From a virus: a stretch of DNA of 64,000 nt. Every line of letters starts with the position of its first letter. The stretch's first letter is position 1. The translations under genes were made by a program, and so were the position numbers. Positions 44,218-53,751 of this stretch are shown one piece after another. Under the pieces are notes generated by a model. The model had not been told where the DNA came from and ran no database searches. It worked only from the letters and a program-made list of their open reading frames with translations. The stretch spans positions 62,001-126,000 of IMG/VR virus record IMGVR_UViG_3300031687_000001. One strand, given 5' to 3'.

Positions 44218-45102
44218 ATGCCATATACAGTAGACAATTTTGATAATACCACATCAATCACAGTAAATGACGGTGCGATTAATACTGACACTCATGTGCA
44301 ACTAATAGGAAAAAACTATTATGGTTATGGTACAGAGATAGCAGAAAATTTTATTTACTTGATGGAGAACTTCGCTAGTGCAGTTGCACCAGCGACGAAT
44401 AAATCAGTAGCAGGTCAGATGTATTATAACACAACCCAAGATAGATTCTATAGATTTGATGGCACAGCATGGGGATCACTTGATGGTTCGTCAACTCGCA
44501 TTGTAACTGTGTTAGACATTTCAGATGTCTCGCACACCGTTACCGTAATGTATGATGATACGACAGCAGTGTCTGTTGTTAGTTCGGAAACATTTACAGT
44601 TAAGGCTGGCGAGGTATTGGTCGCTGAATTCCCAACCATAAACAAAGGCATCACATTAAACAATGGTGCAGATTATAAATTCCACGGTACAGCGACAACA
44701 GCACAATATGCTGACTTGGCTGAGTTATACAAAAGTGACGCTTCATATGAACCTGGCACTGTTATTAAAATTGGTGGGGAAGCAGAAGTAACACAAACAA
44801 CTGAATTATTCTGCGCAAACGTATTTGGTATCGTATCAACTGACCCAGCATATTTAATGAATAGTATGTGTGAAGGTACTACAGTTGCGGTAGCACTAGC
44901 GGGTCGTATTCCTTGTAAGGTTATAGGTCAAGTTAAAAAAGGCGACCGTATCTTAGCAAGTGAAGAACCTGGCGTTGCACGTGTACCTACTGATTATGAA
45001 TTAAAAGATATCAATGATTGGTATCGTATTGTCGGACGAGCATTAGAAGACAAGACAACAGAAGGTATTGGGTTGGTAGAAGTAGTTGTGGGTGCTAAGT
45101 AA
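44218..45102 (+). CDS. Tail-fibre-type protein with C-terminal ADLAELY/GD-rich domain
   Basis: A 294-aa protein. The N-terminal ~90 residues carry NFIYLMENFASAVAP and QMYYNTTQDRFYRFDGTAWG, typical of phage fibre tips where Y-x-F-DG-x-x-W modules occur. The C-terminal ~120 residues include YADLAELYKSDASYEPGTV, then FGIVSTDPAYLMN and GRIPCKVIGQVKKGDRI. This block is widespread in marine phage tail fibres and related to auto-processing fibre domains, but I see no proven cleavage site. It is probably a receptor-facing fibre part. Confidence 0.65.
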   Translation: MPYTVDNFDNTTSITVNDGAINTDTHVQLIGKNYYGYGTEIAENFIYLMENFASAVAPATNKSVAGQMYYNTTQDRFYRFDGTAWGSLDGSSTRIVTVLDISDVSHTVTVMYDDTTAVSVVSSETFTVKAGEVLVAEFPTINKGITLNNGADYKFHGTATTAQYADLAELYKSDASYEPGTVIKIGGEAEVTQTTELFCANVFGIVSTDPAYLMNSMCEGTTVAVALAGRIPCKVIGQVKKGDRILASEEPGVARVPTDYELKDINDWYRIVGRALEDKTTEGIGLVEVVVGAK

Positions 45103-45104
45103 CG

Positions 45105-46100
45105 ATGTCACCTATTTCAACTGGTGATCTGATTACAGCAGTTCAATTTAATGAACTGGTAACTTCATATAATAAATTATGGGGAGACAATGTGGCATCT
45201 GCGATATTTGCAGATATCGCTACTAATTTCGATGAGCATTCGCACGGATGGGGACAAGCAACCGCTGAACCAACTGTGTCACCAGAAACTATAATAGAGA
45301 CTGAGCATACCAATAGATTGTTAGCACAGATGAATGCTGGGCTATATCATTACGATACCACATCATCATTGATTCCACATTTTAGTACAACCGTGATTGA
45401 TGCTTCTTACATTACAAGTACAATTGAAGATAACATTGTCGATATGGGGTTACTTGCTAATAGATTTAAATCTGAATCTGACATTGCGCTCTTGGAAGCA
45501 TCTGATGACGCGTCACCTACGTGGACTGACACCATCACTTCAGTTGGTAAGGCAGAGTTCACCAACTACGATGAAGCAAGATATTTTTTCAACTCAGGCG
45601 GCAAATTAACTATTGACTTAGATTCGATAGATGGCGACTGGGACGACATATTTACAACTACTGGACAACTTGTAATATCGGCACTTAATGTAGTGAACGG
45701 TGGTACTAACCTAATTGATCCATTGTTGACTAAAGGATTCTATGGAATTAATCCCAATGTCGACTACACTGAGGTGTTTTCTGTAATTGGCTATGTTGCA
45801 TCTGGAGAATATTCTGGTAGTGCATATTCTAACAGAAGTATCAAGATATCGTTGAAAGGCGAAGAAACAGTCGTAGGTGGTGTGTTTAATCTTTATATTA
45901 AAGTAACGTTAACCGACGATGCAACATCTGGTACAATCAATTCACAACTAAATGCTGATTATGGCTATATAAGTCAGAATACTACGCCAGTAATACCATC
46001 TGGCAGTAATGATACATATTTCATAGCAGGCGTGCATGTTTATCAATTTATACAAAGAGAAGTACCAACAATAACAGTTGACACATCCTGGACAATATAG
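45105..46100 (+). CDS. Putative tail fibre / virion protein, 331 aa
   Basis: The N-terminal ~60 residues (MSPISTGDLITAVQFNELV) and DEHSHGWGQ suggest an assembly or attachment segment found in fibre-associated proteins. The remainder is Thr/Ser/Gly-rich and beta-type. No family is recognised with certainty. It starts 2 nt after the preceding fibre gene and is the last gene before a new late promoter at 46106. Confidence 0.5.
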   Translation: MSPISTGDLITAVQFNELVTSYNKLWGDNVASAIFADIATNFDEHSHGWGQATAEPTVSPETIIETEHTNRLLAQMNAGLYHYDTTSSLIPHFSTTVIDASYITSTIEDNIVDMGLLANRFKSESDIALLEASDDASPTWTDTITSVGKAEFTNYDEARYFFNSGGKLTIDLDSIDGDWDDIFTTTGQLVISALNVVNGGTNLIDPLLTKGFYGINPNVDYTEVFSVIGYVASGEYSGSAYSNRSIKISLKGEETVVGGVFNLYIKVTLTDDATSGTINSQLNADYGYISQNTTPVIPSGSNDTYFIAGVHVYQFIQREVPTITVDTSWTI

Positions 46101-46105
46101 TATAA

Positions 46106-46113
46106 TATAAATA
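46106..46113 (+). promoter_or_regulatory. Late promoter TATAAATA of the sugar/radical-SAM cassette
   Basis: Exact TATAAATA on the plus strand. The predicted start near 46119 gives a 23-nt leader with AAGGAG (46126-46131) before the ATG at 46142. From here about 18 kb of genes follow with almost no gaps. Confidence 0.75.
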
Positions 46114-46141
46114 ACTTTAACCAATAAGGAGTTATACTATA

Positions 46142-46486
46142 ATGGATGAACGCTTACAGAAAGCATTAGACTTCTCTAATTATTCACTTACGATATCAAA
46201 TCAAAAGAAAAATCTAAAGAACCGATTAAATCAAATGCTATTAGTACATCATAACAATGGTGTATTTGTGGCAGATCCCACTACTATCAATTTTGTATGT
46301 CACCTGTCTACCGCACAAGATACTGCGGTATTGTTAGATACAAAAGAAAATCCTATCCGCATAACTAATCTAGTTGAATTTTCATCTAAGTTAGAAAGCG
46401 CGTATGACGATGCTATGCGTGAATACGAAGCAGAATTTAATAAAATTAAAAAACTTCGTAACCTTAATAAATTGCTGGAAGATTAA
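46142..46486 (+). CDS. Small charged helical protein, 114 aa
   Basis: N-terminal part LDFSNYSLTISNQKKNLKNR is helical and basic. A middle part (NNGVFVADPTTINFVCHL) looks like a strand-turn element, and the end is a long Glu/Lys-rich helix. I do not recognise the function, but a similar short gene precedes glycosyltransferase-like genes in some marine myoviruses. It is the first gene of the cassette. Its stop overlaps the next ATG (TAATG). Confidence 0.6.
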   Translation: MDERLQKALDFSNYSLTISNQKKNLKNRLNQMLLVHHNNGVFVADPTTINFVCHLSTAQDTAVLLDTKENPIRITNLVEFSSKLESAYDDAMREYEAEFNKIKKLRNLNKLLED

Positions 46487-47364
46487 TGACTGAAGGAATT
46501 TGTTTCTTTGCTTACAATAATGAGCAAATAGATTACGTCAAGTTGGCAACCATCGCTGCATCATATGCAAAACTAAAACTAGGTAAGCCTGTGTGCTTAA
46601 TAACAGACGCTGGATCATATGCATGGTTACAGCAATCACAGACTGAAAGTTTAATAGATTCATGTTTCGATCACATTGTATTGACTGACGATGAAATGAA
46701 GAAAAATATGAGAACGCACAATGATAGTCCTTGGTCAAACTTTCATGCGCAATTCAACAATAGCAACAAGCATAAAGTGTTTGAATACACTCCATTTGAC
46801 AAGACTATTCTACTTGATATTGATTACATACTAAAGACTGATTTTCTAAATATGGCATTCGATTACGAAGGTGTCGCAATGTATAGTAATGCAATCAATA
46901 TCCGCAATGACAAGCCTCATTTGTTCGAGCAACAATTATATGATGTGGGTATTCCTATGTGGTGGTCGACTGTAGTCTATTTTGATAAGTCAGAAAAAAG
47001 TAAAATATTTTTTGATACTTGGTCACATGTCGCAGACAATTATGATTTCTATCAATATCTTTATAACTTCCCAGGCAAGTTATTCAGAACTGATTACTGT
47101 ACGAGCATTGCAATTCATATTATGAATGGCATGATCCCAGGCGATGCAATACATGACTTTGGTGGTTTGCCTATGCAGAACATGTCTCAGAATGATGATA
47201 TTATAGAAATAAAAAACTTGAATGAATGGGTATGTGTAGCGAGTGATACAATCGAAAATTGGAATGATATCGCAGTACGACATAGCAATCACGATGTGCA
47301 TGTAATGAACAAGCGATCATTAGATCGTATGAGCGATAGATTATTGGAGTTGTTGCATGAGTAA
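46486..47364 (+). CDS. Glycosyltransferase-like protein (GT-A type, DxD)
   Basis: A 292-aa protein. TPFDKTILLDIDYILKTDF places Asp111-Ile-Asp113 where GT-A enzymes keep the metal-binding DxD after a hydrophobic strand. The N-terminal AYNNEQIDYVKLATIAASYA, followed by VCLITD, resembles the nucleotide-binding half of glycosyltransferases acting at membranes or virions. MWWSTVVYFDKS follows. The donor sugar is unknown. It overlaps the next gene by 8 nt. It may decorate virion proteins or host polysaccharide. Confidence 0.65.
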   Translation: MTEGICFFAYNNEQIDYVKLATIAASYAKLKLGKPVCLITDAGSYAWLQQSQTESLIDSCFDHIVLTDDEMKKNMRTHNDSPWSNFHAQFNNSNKHKVFEYTPFDKTILLDIDYILKTDFLNMAFDYEGVAMYSNAINIRNDKPHLFEQQLYDVGIPMWWSTVVYFDKSEKSKIFFDTWSHVADNYDFYQYLYNFPGKLFRTDYCTSIAIHIMNGMIPGDAIHDFGGLPMQNMSQNDDIIEIKNLNEWVCVASDTIENWNDIAVRHSNHDVHVMNKRSLDRMSDRLLELLHE

Positions 47365-48208
47365 CGGATATGTGATACTGGCATTTAATGCCCAAGAACA
47401 GAAAGCAGCATCAGCATGTGCATACAGTATAAAAATTCAGAATCCTGATGCACATGTGAGCATGATAATTGATTCACTAAATAGTTTAATAGATGCATAC
47501 GAAGAGCCATTTGATAATATTATTGAATTACCATATGATGCTGTAGAAGATCTTCGCGTTAATGATTGGCAATTAAACAAAGTAACACCTTATGATAATA
47601 CCATTGCGATTGATTGTTACTCTCTTGTAAAAGAAAAGCACGATGAGTTATGGGATTACCTTAGTAATTATGAGATGTGTTATAGTATTCAAAGCATGGA
47701 TTTCAAGACTAATATATATGATATAGTGCCTGCATGGTACGATGAATATAATCTAAAAAAGATATCATCTGATTTATTTTATTTTAAAAAAGATTCTGAA
47801 ATCGCAAAGCAATTCTTTTTATTATCAGAGTTGTATATGAAAGAGTGGGCAAATACATTAAGAGAATTCATTCAGTTTCAATATATACCAAATGATTATG
47901 AATCAAATTTAATGCATGCATTTATTATTTCACATCTTGATATACACAAAGATGTAACTCCTTGTCATGCAAATATATTAGAGATAATTGACATGAATCC
48001 TCTCACTGAATATTTGAAAGATAACGATAGAATAGAAAATAATTGGTCAGATTATATCAATGTATGGACAAGCGCAGAAGCAAAGTTGAAGATACAGAAT
48101 TATGCAATCAATCACACGATTTCCTACAAAGATGAAACCTTTATAACAGACGAGATATATGACGAACATCGAAAGCAATATGAAACTCAAGCAAACTTGG
48201 TGGATTAA
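47357..48208 (+). CDS. Glycosyltransferase-like protein with altered DxD
   Basis: A 283-aa protein built like its upstream neighbour: GYVILAFNAQEQKAASACAYS at the start, a strand VSMIIDS, then TPYDNTIAIDCYSLV in the position of the DxD segment. Here D-x-D is replaced by D-C-Y, so metal binding may differ or be lost. It may be a diverged duplicate that serves as partner of the first enzyme. Overlaps on both sides point to one operon. Confidence 0.5.
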   Translation: MSNGYVILAFNAQEQKAASACAYSIKIQNPDAHVSMIIDSLNSLIDAYEEPFDNIIELPYDAVEDLRVNDWQLNKVTPYDNTIAIDCYSLVKEKHDELWDYLSNYEMCYSIQSMDFKTNIYDIVPAWYDEYNLKKISSDLFYFKKDSEIAKQFFLLSELYMKEWANTLREFIQFQYIPNDYESNLMHAFIISHLDIHKDVTPCHANILEIIDMNPLTEYLKDNDRIENNWSDYINVWTSAEAKLKIQNYAINHTISYKDETFITDEIYDEHRKQYETQANLVD

Positions 48209-49133
48209 ATACCACTCAGACACTGGTAAGATAGTTGGAGTGTCATCCAAAATGCTAACATCTGGTAACAAGAAACATTCTATAACTGCTACACATAATG
48301 AATTATGTCGTAAGTTAATTAAAGGCACAGTTTCTTTTAAGGCTTGTAGTATAGTATGGGATGTAGAAAATGAAATATGGGACATTGATTTAAAGCAAGA
48401 TGTACTATCGATCAACGAAGTTAACTCAAACTTTCTATATCAAATCAAAGAGACACCTGCGACCAAATCTGATTTACTGATACGTGTATACAGGAAAGAA
48501 AATATAGTTGAGATCGCTGTTGATATCGAGAACATAAAGCGGTCGATGAACTTAACAGCGATTAATGATATCGCGAATAAAGAAAACGCGTTACTGAATT
48601 TATATATTACAAAGAAGAATGATCCTGATTATCTTATTCAATCAATGGAAGTTGATCCGTTAGTACTGTTCAAACGAAAGTCGGCATTGTTTAGGATACC
48701 ATTAGATTGGGATGATGTATCATTATTCACAAGACAGATATTTAAAAATTACAGTCTTGAAATATTTGAAAGATATATACCAACAATGGTTACTGCGAAT
48801 AAGAATACATTATTGCAACACGCGATAACAAGTGATAGAGATGCACATTTATGTATTACTGCATCTGGCAATACTATTAATATACATAGTAACATAGATG
48901 CAAAGCAAGATTACTTATTGGATAAAGACAGATATGTCGATTCAATGTTGAAATTTTTAGTATGTGATGAATCAATTGATAACTTCGTAGGTGCATTTGA
49001 AGTACCATCACATAAAATAATAAATGAAGATGATGTAAGTATTGATGTAGATTTTGACATTCCGTTGAATCCATTATTCATTTTTAAGAACAAACATATG
49101 GCAGTTAATTTTACAGGAGATAGTAATGACTAA
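48180..49133 (+). CDS. Hypothetical protein of the cassette, 317 aa
   Basis: I prefer the ATG at 48180 (MKLKQTWWIKYHSDTGKIVGVS); an in-frame ATG at 48159 would add seven residues. The W-I-K-Y-x-x-DTGKIVGVS start is like the first strands of some phage fibre or surface proteins. The rest is mixed, with RSMNLTAINDIANK and two similar-looking segments of short strands. No catalytic motif is seen. It lies between GT-like genes and overlaps both, so it may be an acceptor or scaffold for glycosylation. That is speculation. Confidence 0.55.
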   Translation: MKLKQTWWIKYHSDTGKIVGVSSKMLTSGNKKHSITATHNELCRKLIKGTVSFKACSIVWDVENEIWDIDLKQDVLSINEVNSNFLYQIKETPATKSDLLIRVYRKENIVEIAVDIENIKRSMNLTAINDIANKENALLNLYITKKNDPDYLIQSMEVDPLVLFKRKSALFRIPLDWDDVSLFTRQIFKNYSLEIFERYIPTMVTANKNTLLQHAITSDRDAHLCITASGNTINIHSNIDAKQDYLLDKDRYVDSMLKFLVCDESIDNFVGAFEVPSHKIINEDDVSIDVDFDIPLNPLFIFKNKHMAVNFTGDSND

Positions 49134-50109
49134 TATGGTAAGCGTTAATGATTTTGATATCATTTACATAAGTTACGATGAACCAAACGCAGACGAAAAC
49201 TATGCAGACTTGCTTGACAAGTGTCCGTGGGCTAAGCGTAGTCACGGTGTATGGGGAAGTGATGCATCGCATAAAGCAGCAGCAGCATTATCTGAGACAG
49301 ATAGATTCATCACCATCGATGCTGATAATATTGTAGACCCAAATTTCTTCAATGTCGAATTGGATATGGATAAGATTGGCGACAATGATGTTGTTAGTTG
49401 GGCTGGTAAGAATGAAATCAACGGTCTGATATATGGCAACGGTGGAATCAAGTGCTGGCCTAAGTCTGTAGTAGAGAATATGCGCACACATGAAGCAGCA
49501 CCCGACACTGACAAACGCGCACAAGTAGACTTTTGTTGGAACATCAATTATGTACAAATGAATAATGTATATTGTAATGTAATGAACAATGCGAGTCCGC
49601 TTCAAGCATGGCGTGCGGGATTCCGCGAAGGTGTTAAGATGGGATTAGTCGATGGCGATATCGTAGATCCTGCAAAGTTGAAAGCAACAGTACATAAGAA
49701 GAACTATCAACGATTGCTTACATGGATGTCTGTAGGTGAAGATTCTCTGAACGGCTTGTGGGCGGTGTATGGCGCACGCTTAGGTTGTCATATGACTAAC
49801 GTACTCAGAACAGAATGGGATTGGAAAAACGTACGTGACTTTGATTGGTTGACCAATTATTTCAATACTGAGATCTTACCACAGTTTGAAGGTGGCGATC
49901 AGTTGTGTATTCGTACTGGTGGTAAGTGGGATCTAGATAAATTAAAAGCCGACACAATTAGATTGGGTATTGAGTTGCAACGAGAATTGCAATTAGAAAT
50001 TGCTGACCTTGATGTAAATGGTTCTAAGTTTTTCAAGACAGTTCAGATTAATCCAAGTCGATTGGGCGCACAGATTAGAGAAGATCAAGTCATCGACACA
50101 CTTGAGTAA
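49126..50109 (+). CDS. GT-A-like protein (putative glycosyltransferase), 327 aa
   Basis: FDIIYISYDEPNADENYADL (residues 10-29) and DRFITIDADNIVDPNFF, with Asp65-Ala-Asp67, follow the GT2/GT-A plan: first strand, short helix, then DxD. SWAGKNEINGLIYGNGGIKCW continues the domain. LQAWRAGFREGVKMGL appears later. This block recurs in marine phage genomes, mostly as hypothetical proteins. AGGAG lies 7 nt before the ATG. Sugar transfer is probable; donor and acceptor are unknown. Confidence 0.6.
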   Translation: MTNMVSVNDFDIIYISYDEPNADENYADLLDKCPWAKRSHGVWGSDASHKAAAALSETDRFITIDADNIVDPNFFNVELDMDKIGDNDVVSWAGKNEINGLIYGNGGIKCWPKSVVENMRTHEAAPDTDKRAQVDFCWNINYVQMNNVYCNVMNNASPLQAWRAGFREGVKMGLVDGDIVDPAKLKATVHKKNYQRLLTWMSVGEDSLNGLWAVYGARLGCHMTNVLRTEWDWKNVRDFDWLTNYFNTEILPQFEGGDQLCIRTGGKWDLDKLKADTIRLGIELQRELQLEIADLDVNGSKFFKTVQINPSRLGAQIREDQVIDTLE

Positions 50110-50112
50110 TAT

Positions 50113-50583
50113 ATGATAAGAGCAATACTAGCCGCTGATACTAATTGGGGTATTGGCAAAGATGGTACAATGCCGTGGCCACATAACTCAGATGATCTTA
50201 AATGGTTTAAAGAGTGTACTATAGATTCTACTGTGATCATGGGGAGAAAGACGTGGGATTCATTACCATTCAAGCCATTGCCAGACCGACAGAATATTAT
50301 AATATCAAGAACTTTAAATGTTGACACATACTATAACTGTGCTATAATGAGTATTGAAATATTAAAAGAGTTGGGACAACACTCATCTGAGCCTATTTGG
50401 ATTATTGGTGGTGCACAACTCTTAGAAACAATGATACCTTTCATAGATGAAATATGGATTAGTCGCATTGGCGAGGTATATGCATGTGATACATTTTTAC
50501 CAGAGCAAGCGATTAAAAAATTGTTCAGATGTACTAATATAGATCACGATACACTAACAATAGAGAAATGGCAGAAGATTTAA
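50113..50583 (+). CDS. frd: Dihydrofolate reductase
   Basis: A 156-aa protein of normal DHFR size. AADTNWGIGKDGTMPWP, the catalytic acidic DDLKWFK, VIMGRKTWDSLP (NADPH binding) and IWIIGGAQLLE are all present. It regenerates tetrahydrofolate used up by thymidylate synthase, which follows immediately (TAATG overlap), as in T4 frd-td. Together they raise dTMP supply for phage DNA synthesis. Confidence 0.97.
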   Translation: MIRAILAADTNWGIGKDGTMPWPHNSDDLKWFKECTIDSTVIMGRKTWDSLPFKPLPDRQNIIISRTLNVDTYYNCAIMSIEILKELGQHSSEPIWIIGGAQLLETMIPFIDEIWISRIGEVYACDTFLPEQAIKKLFRCTNIDHDTLTIEKWQKI

Positions 50584-51431
50584 TGAAACAATATTTACAA
50601 TCGCTAAGTGATGTATCAGAATACGGCGAAGAGAAAACAGATCGTACTGGCACAGGTACAGTTAGTTTGTTTGGACATCAGTCAAGATATAATCTACAAG
50701 ATGGGTTCCCCGCAGTGACTACAAAGAAGTTAGCATGGAAGTCAGTAGTAAGTGAACTACTTTGGTTCTTAGAAGGTAGCACAGACGAGCGAAGATTGGC
50801 TGAAATACTACATGGTACTCGTGACATCAATAAGAAAACCATCTGGACTGCCAATGCAGACAATCAAGGTGTGGCATTAGGCTACACTAATACAGATACA
50901 GTCAAAGATCTTGGTCCTGTGTATGGCAAGCAGTGGGTAGATTTCGGTGGTGTAAATCAGATTGAATGGGCGATCAACGAGATCAAGACTAATCCAGACA
51001 GTAGACGTATCATTGTAAGCGCATGGAATCCACCTGAGATTGATAAGATGGCATTGCCGCCTTGTCATACATTGTTTCAATTCTATGTAACGAACGGAAA
51101 ATTAAGTTGTCAGATGTATCAGCGTAGTGCTGATATGTTTCTTGGAGTACCCTTCAATATTGCAAGTTATTCATTGTTGGTTCACATCATAGCAAACATT
51201 TGTGACTTAGAAGTAGGTACGTTCGTGCATACAATTGGTGATGCACATATCTATCAGAACCATGCAACACAAGTAAACGAACAATTGGCACGCACCCCGA
51301 TGGAGTTGCCAACACTAAATATAAGTAAGAAATTCACATCATTATCTGATGTAATAGAATCTTCTGTAGAAGATTATCAATTATTGAATTACTATCCAAT
51401 GCCTTTCATCAAAGCCCCAATGGCAGTATAA
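50583..51431 (+). CDS. td: Thymidylate synthase (ThyA type)
   Basis: Start chosen at 50583 (MKQYLQSL), which overlaps the DHFR stop; an ATG 15 nt upstream lies inside DHFR. Residues DRTGTGTVSLFGHQ, FPAVTTKKL, LPPCHTLFQFYV (catalytic Cys), RSADMFLGVPFNIASY and HIYQNH are diagnostic of folate-dependent ThyA. The 282-aa length is typical. It ends with the start of the next gene (one base overlap). No intron interrupts it, unlike T4 td. Confidence 0.97.
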   Translation: MKQYLQSLSDVSEYGEEKTDRTGTGTVSLFGHQSRYNLQDGFPAVTTKKLAWKSVVSELLWFLEGSTDERRLAEILHGTRDINKKTIWTANADNQGVALGYTNTDTVKDLGPVYGKQWVDFGGVNQIEWAINEIKTNPDSRRIIVSAWNPPEIDKMALPPCHTLFQFYVTNGKLSCQMYQRSADMFLGVPFNIASYSLLVHIIANICDLEVGTFVHTIGDAHIYQNHATQVNEQLARTPMELPTLNISKKFTSLSDVIESSVEDYQLLNYYPMPFIKAPMAV

Positions 51432-52183
51432 TGACTAAATCAAAAGTAGTGGTAGTCTCTGGCGGATTCGACCCGTTGCATAGTGGACACATTGCTATGT
51501 TTGAATCAGCAGCATTACTAGGCGATCGTCTTGTTGTCACTGTGAATAGTGACGAATGGTTAACTCGTAAAAAAGGTAGACCATTCATGTCGCAAAGCGA
51601 ACGCATGAATATTATTGAAAATCTTAAAATGGTTACAATGACAATTGCGTTTGATGATTCAGATGACTCTGCAATAGATGCGTTATTAAAAACAAAAGAA
51701 GCATTCCCTACAAGTGATATTATTTTTGCCAATGGTGGCGACAGGACTGTGTATAATATTCCAGAGATGTCGTTATTGGATGTTACATTCGTATTTGGAG
51801 TAGGCGGCAACGATAAGAAGAATAGTTCTAGTAGTATATTGGATGATTGGAACACACACCGAACTGAACGAGATTGGGGTTATTGGCGTGTACTTGATGA
51901 TAAGAAAACTGTGAAAGTAAAAGAACTTGTTATCATGCCTGGAAAAAGTTTAAGCAATCAACGACACAAATTCCGTAACGAAACATGGCATGTTATTAAA
52001 GGTGAATGTAAAATTCAATTTGATGATACTGCAATTACGACCACGGCAACTATGGGTGACATAAATATCATACCTATCATGTCATGGCATCGTGCATACA
52101 ACGACACTGATGAACCTTGTCATATTATTGAAATACAATCTGGTGAGCAATGCACCGAAGAAGACATAGAGAGAAAAGAATGA
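51431..52183 (+). CDS. Nucleotidyltransferase-cupin fusion (sugar-phosphate activation)
   Basis: A 250-aa two-domain protein. Residues 5-130: VVVSGGFDPLHSGHIAMF (HSGH) and RPFMSQSERMNII mark a cytidylyltransferase-type domain as in TagD or HldE. Residues ~140-245: RDWGYWRVLDD, VIMPGKSLSNQRHKFRNE, WHVIKGECKI and SWHRAYND-EPCHIIEIQ match the mannose-6-phosphate isomerase cupin as in type II ManC/PMI. The two activities could isomerise a sugar phosphate and activate it with a nucleotide. The fusion fits a pathway for a nucleotide-linked sugar or polyol. It overlaps the radical SAM start by ATGA. Confidence 0.8.
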   Translation: MTKSKVVVVSGGFDPLHSGHIAMFESAALLGDRLVVTVNSDEWLTRKKGRPFMSQSERMNIIENLKMVTMTIAFDDSDDSAIDALLKTKEAFPTSDIIFANGGDRTVYNIPEMSLLDVTFVFGVGGNDKKNSSSSILDDWNTHRTERDWGYWRVLDDKKTVKVKELVIMPGKSLSNQRHKFRNETWHVIKGECKIQFDDTAITTTATMGDINIIPIMSWHRAYNDTDEPCHIIEIQSGEQCTEEDIERKE

Positions 52184-53751
52184 GCAAGCAAATAAAAGAT
52201 TCAAATTTAGAAATTCATCAAAACGGACAAATACATGGTTCGCATGAGAATAAAATTGCAATGCGCGATTTATTAAATGACAAGGGACCTGGATTTTGTT
52301 TGGCAAAATGGACACAGGTAACTATGCACCTTGGTCAGGGATTAACTCATAGTTGTCATCATCCGGTCGCACATAAAATTCCATTAGACGAACTAAAAGA
52401 TAATCCTAGTGCATTGCACAACACTTCATTTAAAAAATCAATTAGAAAGGAAATGCTTAACGGAGATCGTCCAAAGGAGTGTGATTTCTGTTGGCGCATA
52501 GAAGATAACACGGGCGAGTTCAGTGATCGTACATTAAAAAGTTTAGATGCGTATAGTGTACATGATCACGACAATATTGTGGGAATGTCAGGCGATGAAG
52601 ATGTAATTCCAAAGTATGTTGAGGTTAGTTTCAGTAATGTATGTAATTTAAAATGCAGTTATTGTGGTCCAAGTTTTAGTAGCAAATGGATTGAAGAAAT
52701 AAAAACACATGGTGTGTATCAGTTGACCAATAGTAATTTTAACAATATTACTGATGTTCAGTATAAAGACAGTGAAGATAATCCATACACTGATGCATTT
52801 TGGAAATGGTTCCCCGAAGCATCTAAGTCTATACACACCCTTAGAGTAACTGGCGGCGAGCCGTTAATGAGTAAGCATACATTTAAGGTAATGGAATATT
52901 TGTTAGCGAATCCAAATCCGAATCTAGACTTTGCAGTGAACAGCAATGCATGTGTTCCAGACAAACTTTGGAAAAAATTCACAGCACTATCAAAGAAATT
53001 AACAGACACTAATAGTGTTAAAAATATGACATTGTTTGTAAGTGCAGAAGCAACTGGCGATCAATGTGACTACAGTAGATATGGCATGAACTGGAATGTG
53101 TTTAAAGAAAATGTAGAATATTTTTTAGATAATACTGACAATAGTAGAATTACATTTATGTCTGCGTTTAATGTGTTCAGTATACCATCATTCAAGAATT
53201 TATTAGAATATGTTTTATTTTTAAAACAATCTTACAACGTAAATGGTCTTGTCAGATGGTTTGAAGAATGCGGTCTTGATGTTTCTGCTACTCACAACTC
53301 GCTTAAAGCCCCGCTACATATAGGTAGACCAGATAAAAAAGTGTCTCGCGTGGGAATTGATATCCCGTATGTAAGACACCCTGAGTTTTTAGATGCAAAC
53401 ATAATTACGTTAGCATTAGTCCAAGACTATTTGTTTCCTGCTGTTGAATTTATGTATGCAAACACAACTGATTCTGGTTGGAATGATTTAATGGGATTTG
53501 AACCAGATGAGTCATTAAAACTAAGAAGAATTTTAATTGATATTCTGAAAACTATAAAAGATCAAACCGCGTTAGATAACACAACAACTAATCACTCTAT
53601 ATCAATAAAGCGTGTAGACTTTGTTAAATTTGTAACAGAGTATGATAGTCGTCGAAATTTAAATTTCTTAGAGACATTCCCAGAGATGACAGAGTTTTTT
53701 GAAATATGCAAGTTGGAAGAAATTAAAAATGCAACCGCTACAGATTCTTAA
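52180..53751 (+). CDS. Radical SAM protein with extra N-terminal cysteines (twitch type), 1
   Basis: Start at 52180 (ATGA overlap), 523 aa. The SAM-binding [4Fe-4S] motif is Cys155-x3-Cys159-x2-Cys162 (VCNLKCSYCGPS), followed by LRVTGGEPLMSKH, the GGEP motif. N-terminal cysteines at 40, 59 and C101-x2-C104-W suggest an auxiliary cluster, as in SPASM/twitch enzymes. Such enzymes do radical dehydrogenations or epimerisations, or modify peptides. Two further proteins of the cassette share the layout. Overlaps the next gene by 23 nt. Confidence 0.85.
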   Translation: MSKQIKDSNLEIHQNGQIHGSHENKIAMRDLLNDKGPGFCLAKWTQVTMHLGQGLTHSCHHPVAHKIPLDELKDNPSALHNTSFKKSIRKEMLNGDRPKECDFCWRIEDNTGEFSDRTLKSLDAYSVHDHDNIVGMSGDEDVIPKYVEVSFSNVCNLKCSYCGPSFSSKWIEEIKTHGVYQLTNSNFNNITDVQYKDSEDNPYTDAFWKWFPEASKSIHTLRVTGGEPLMSKHTFKVMEYLLANPNPNLDFAVNSNACVPDKLWKKFTALSKKLTDTNSVKNMTLFVSAEATGDQCDYSRYGMNWNVFKENVEYFLDNTDNSRITFMSAFNVFSIPSFKNLLEYVLFLKQSYNVNGLVRWFEECGLDVSATHNSLKAPLHIGRPDKKVSRVGIDIPYVRHPEFLDANIITLALVQDYLFPAVEFMYANTTDSGWNDLMGFEPDESLKLRRILIDILKTIKDQTALDNTTTNHSISIKRVDFVKFVTEYDSRRNLNFLETFPEMTEFFEICKLEEIKNATATDS

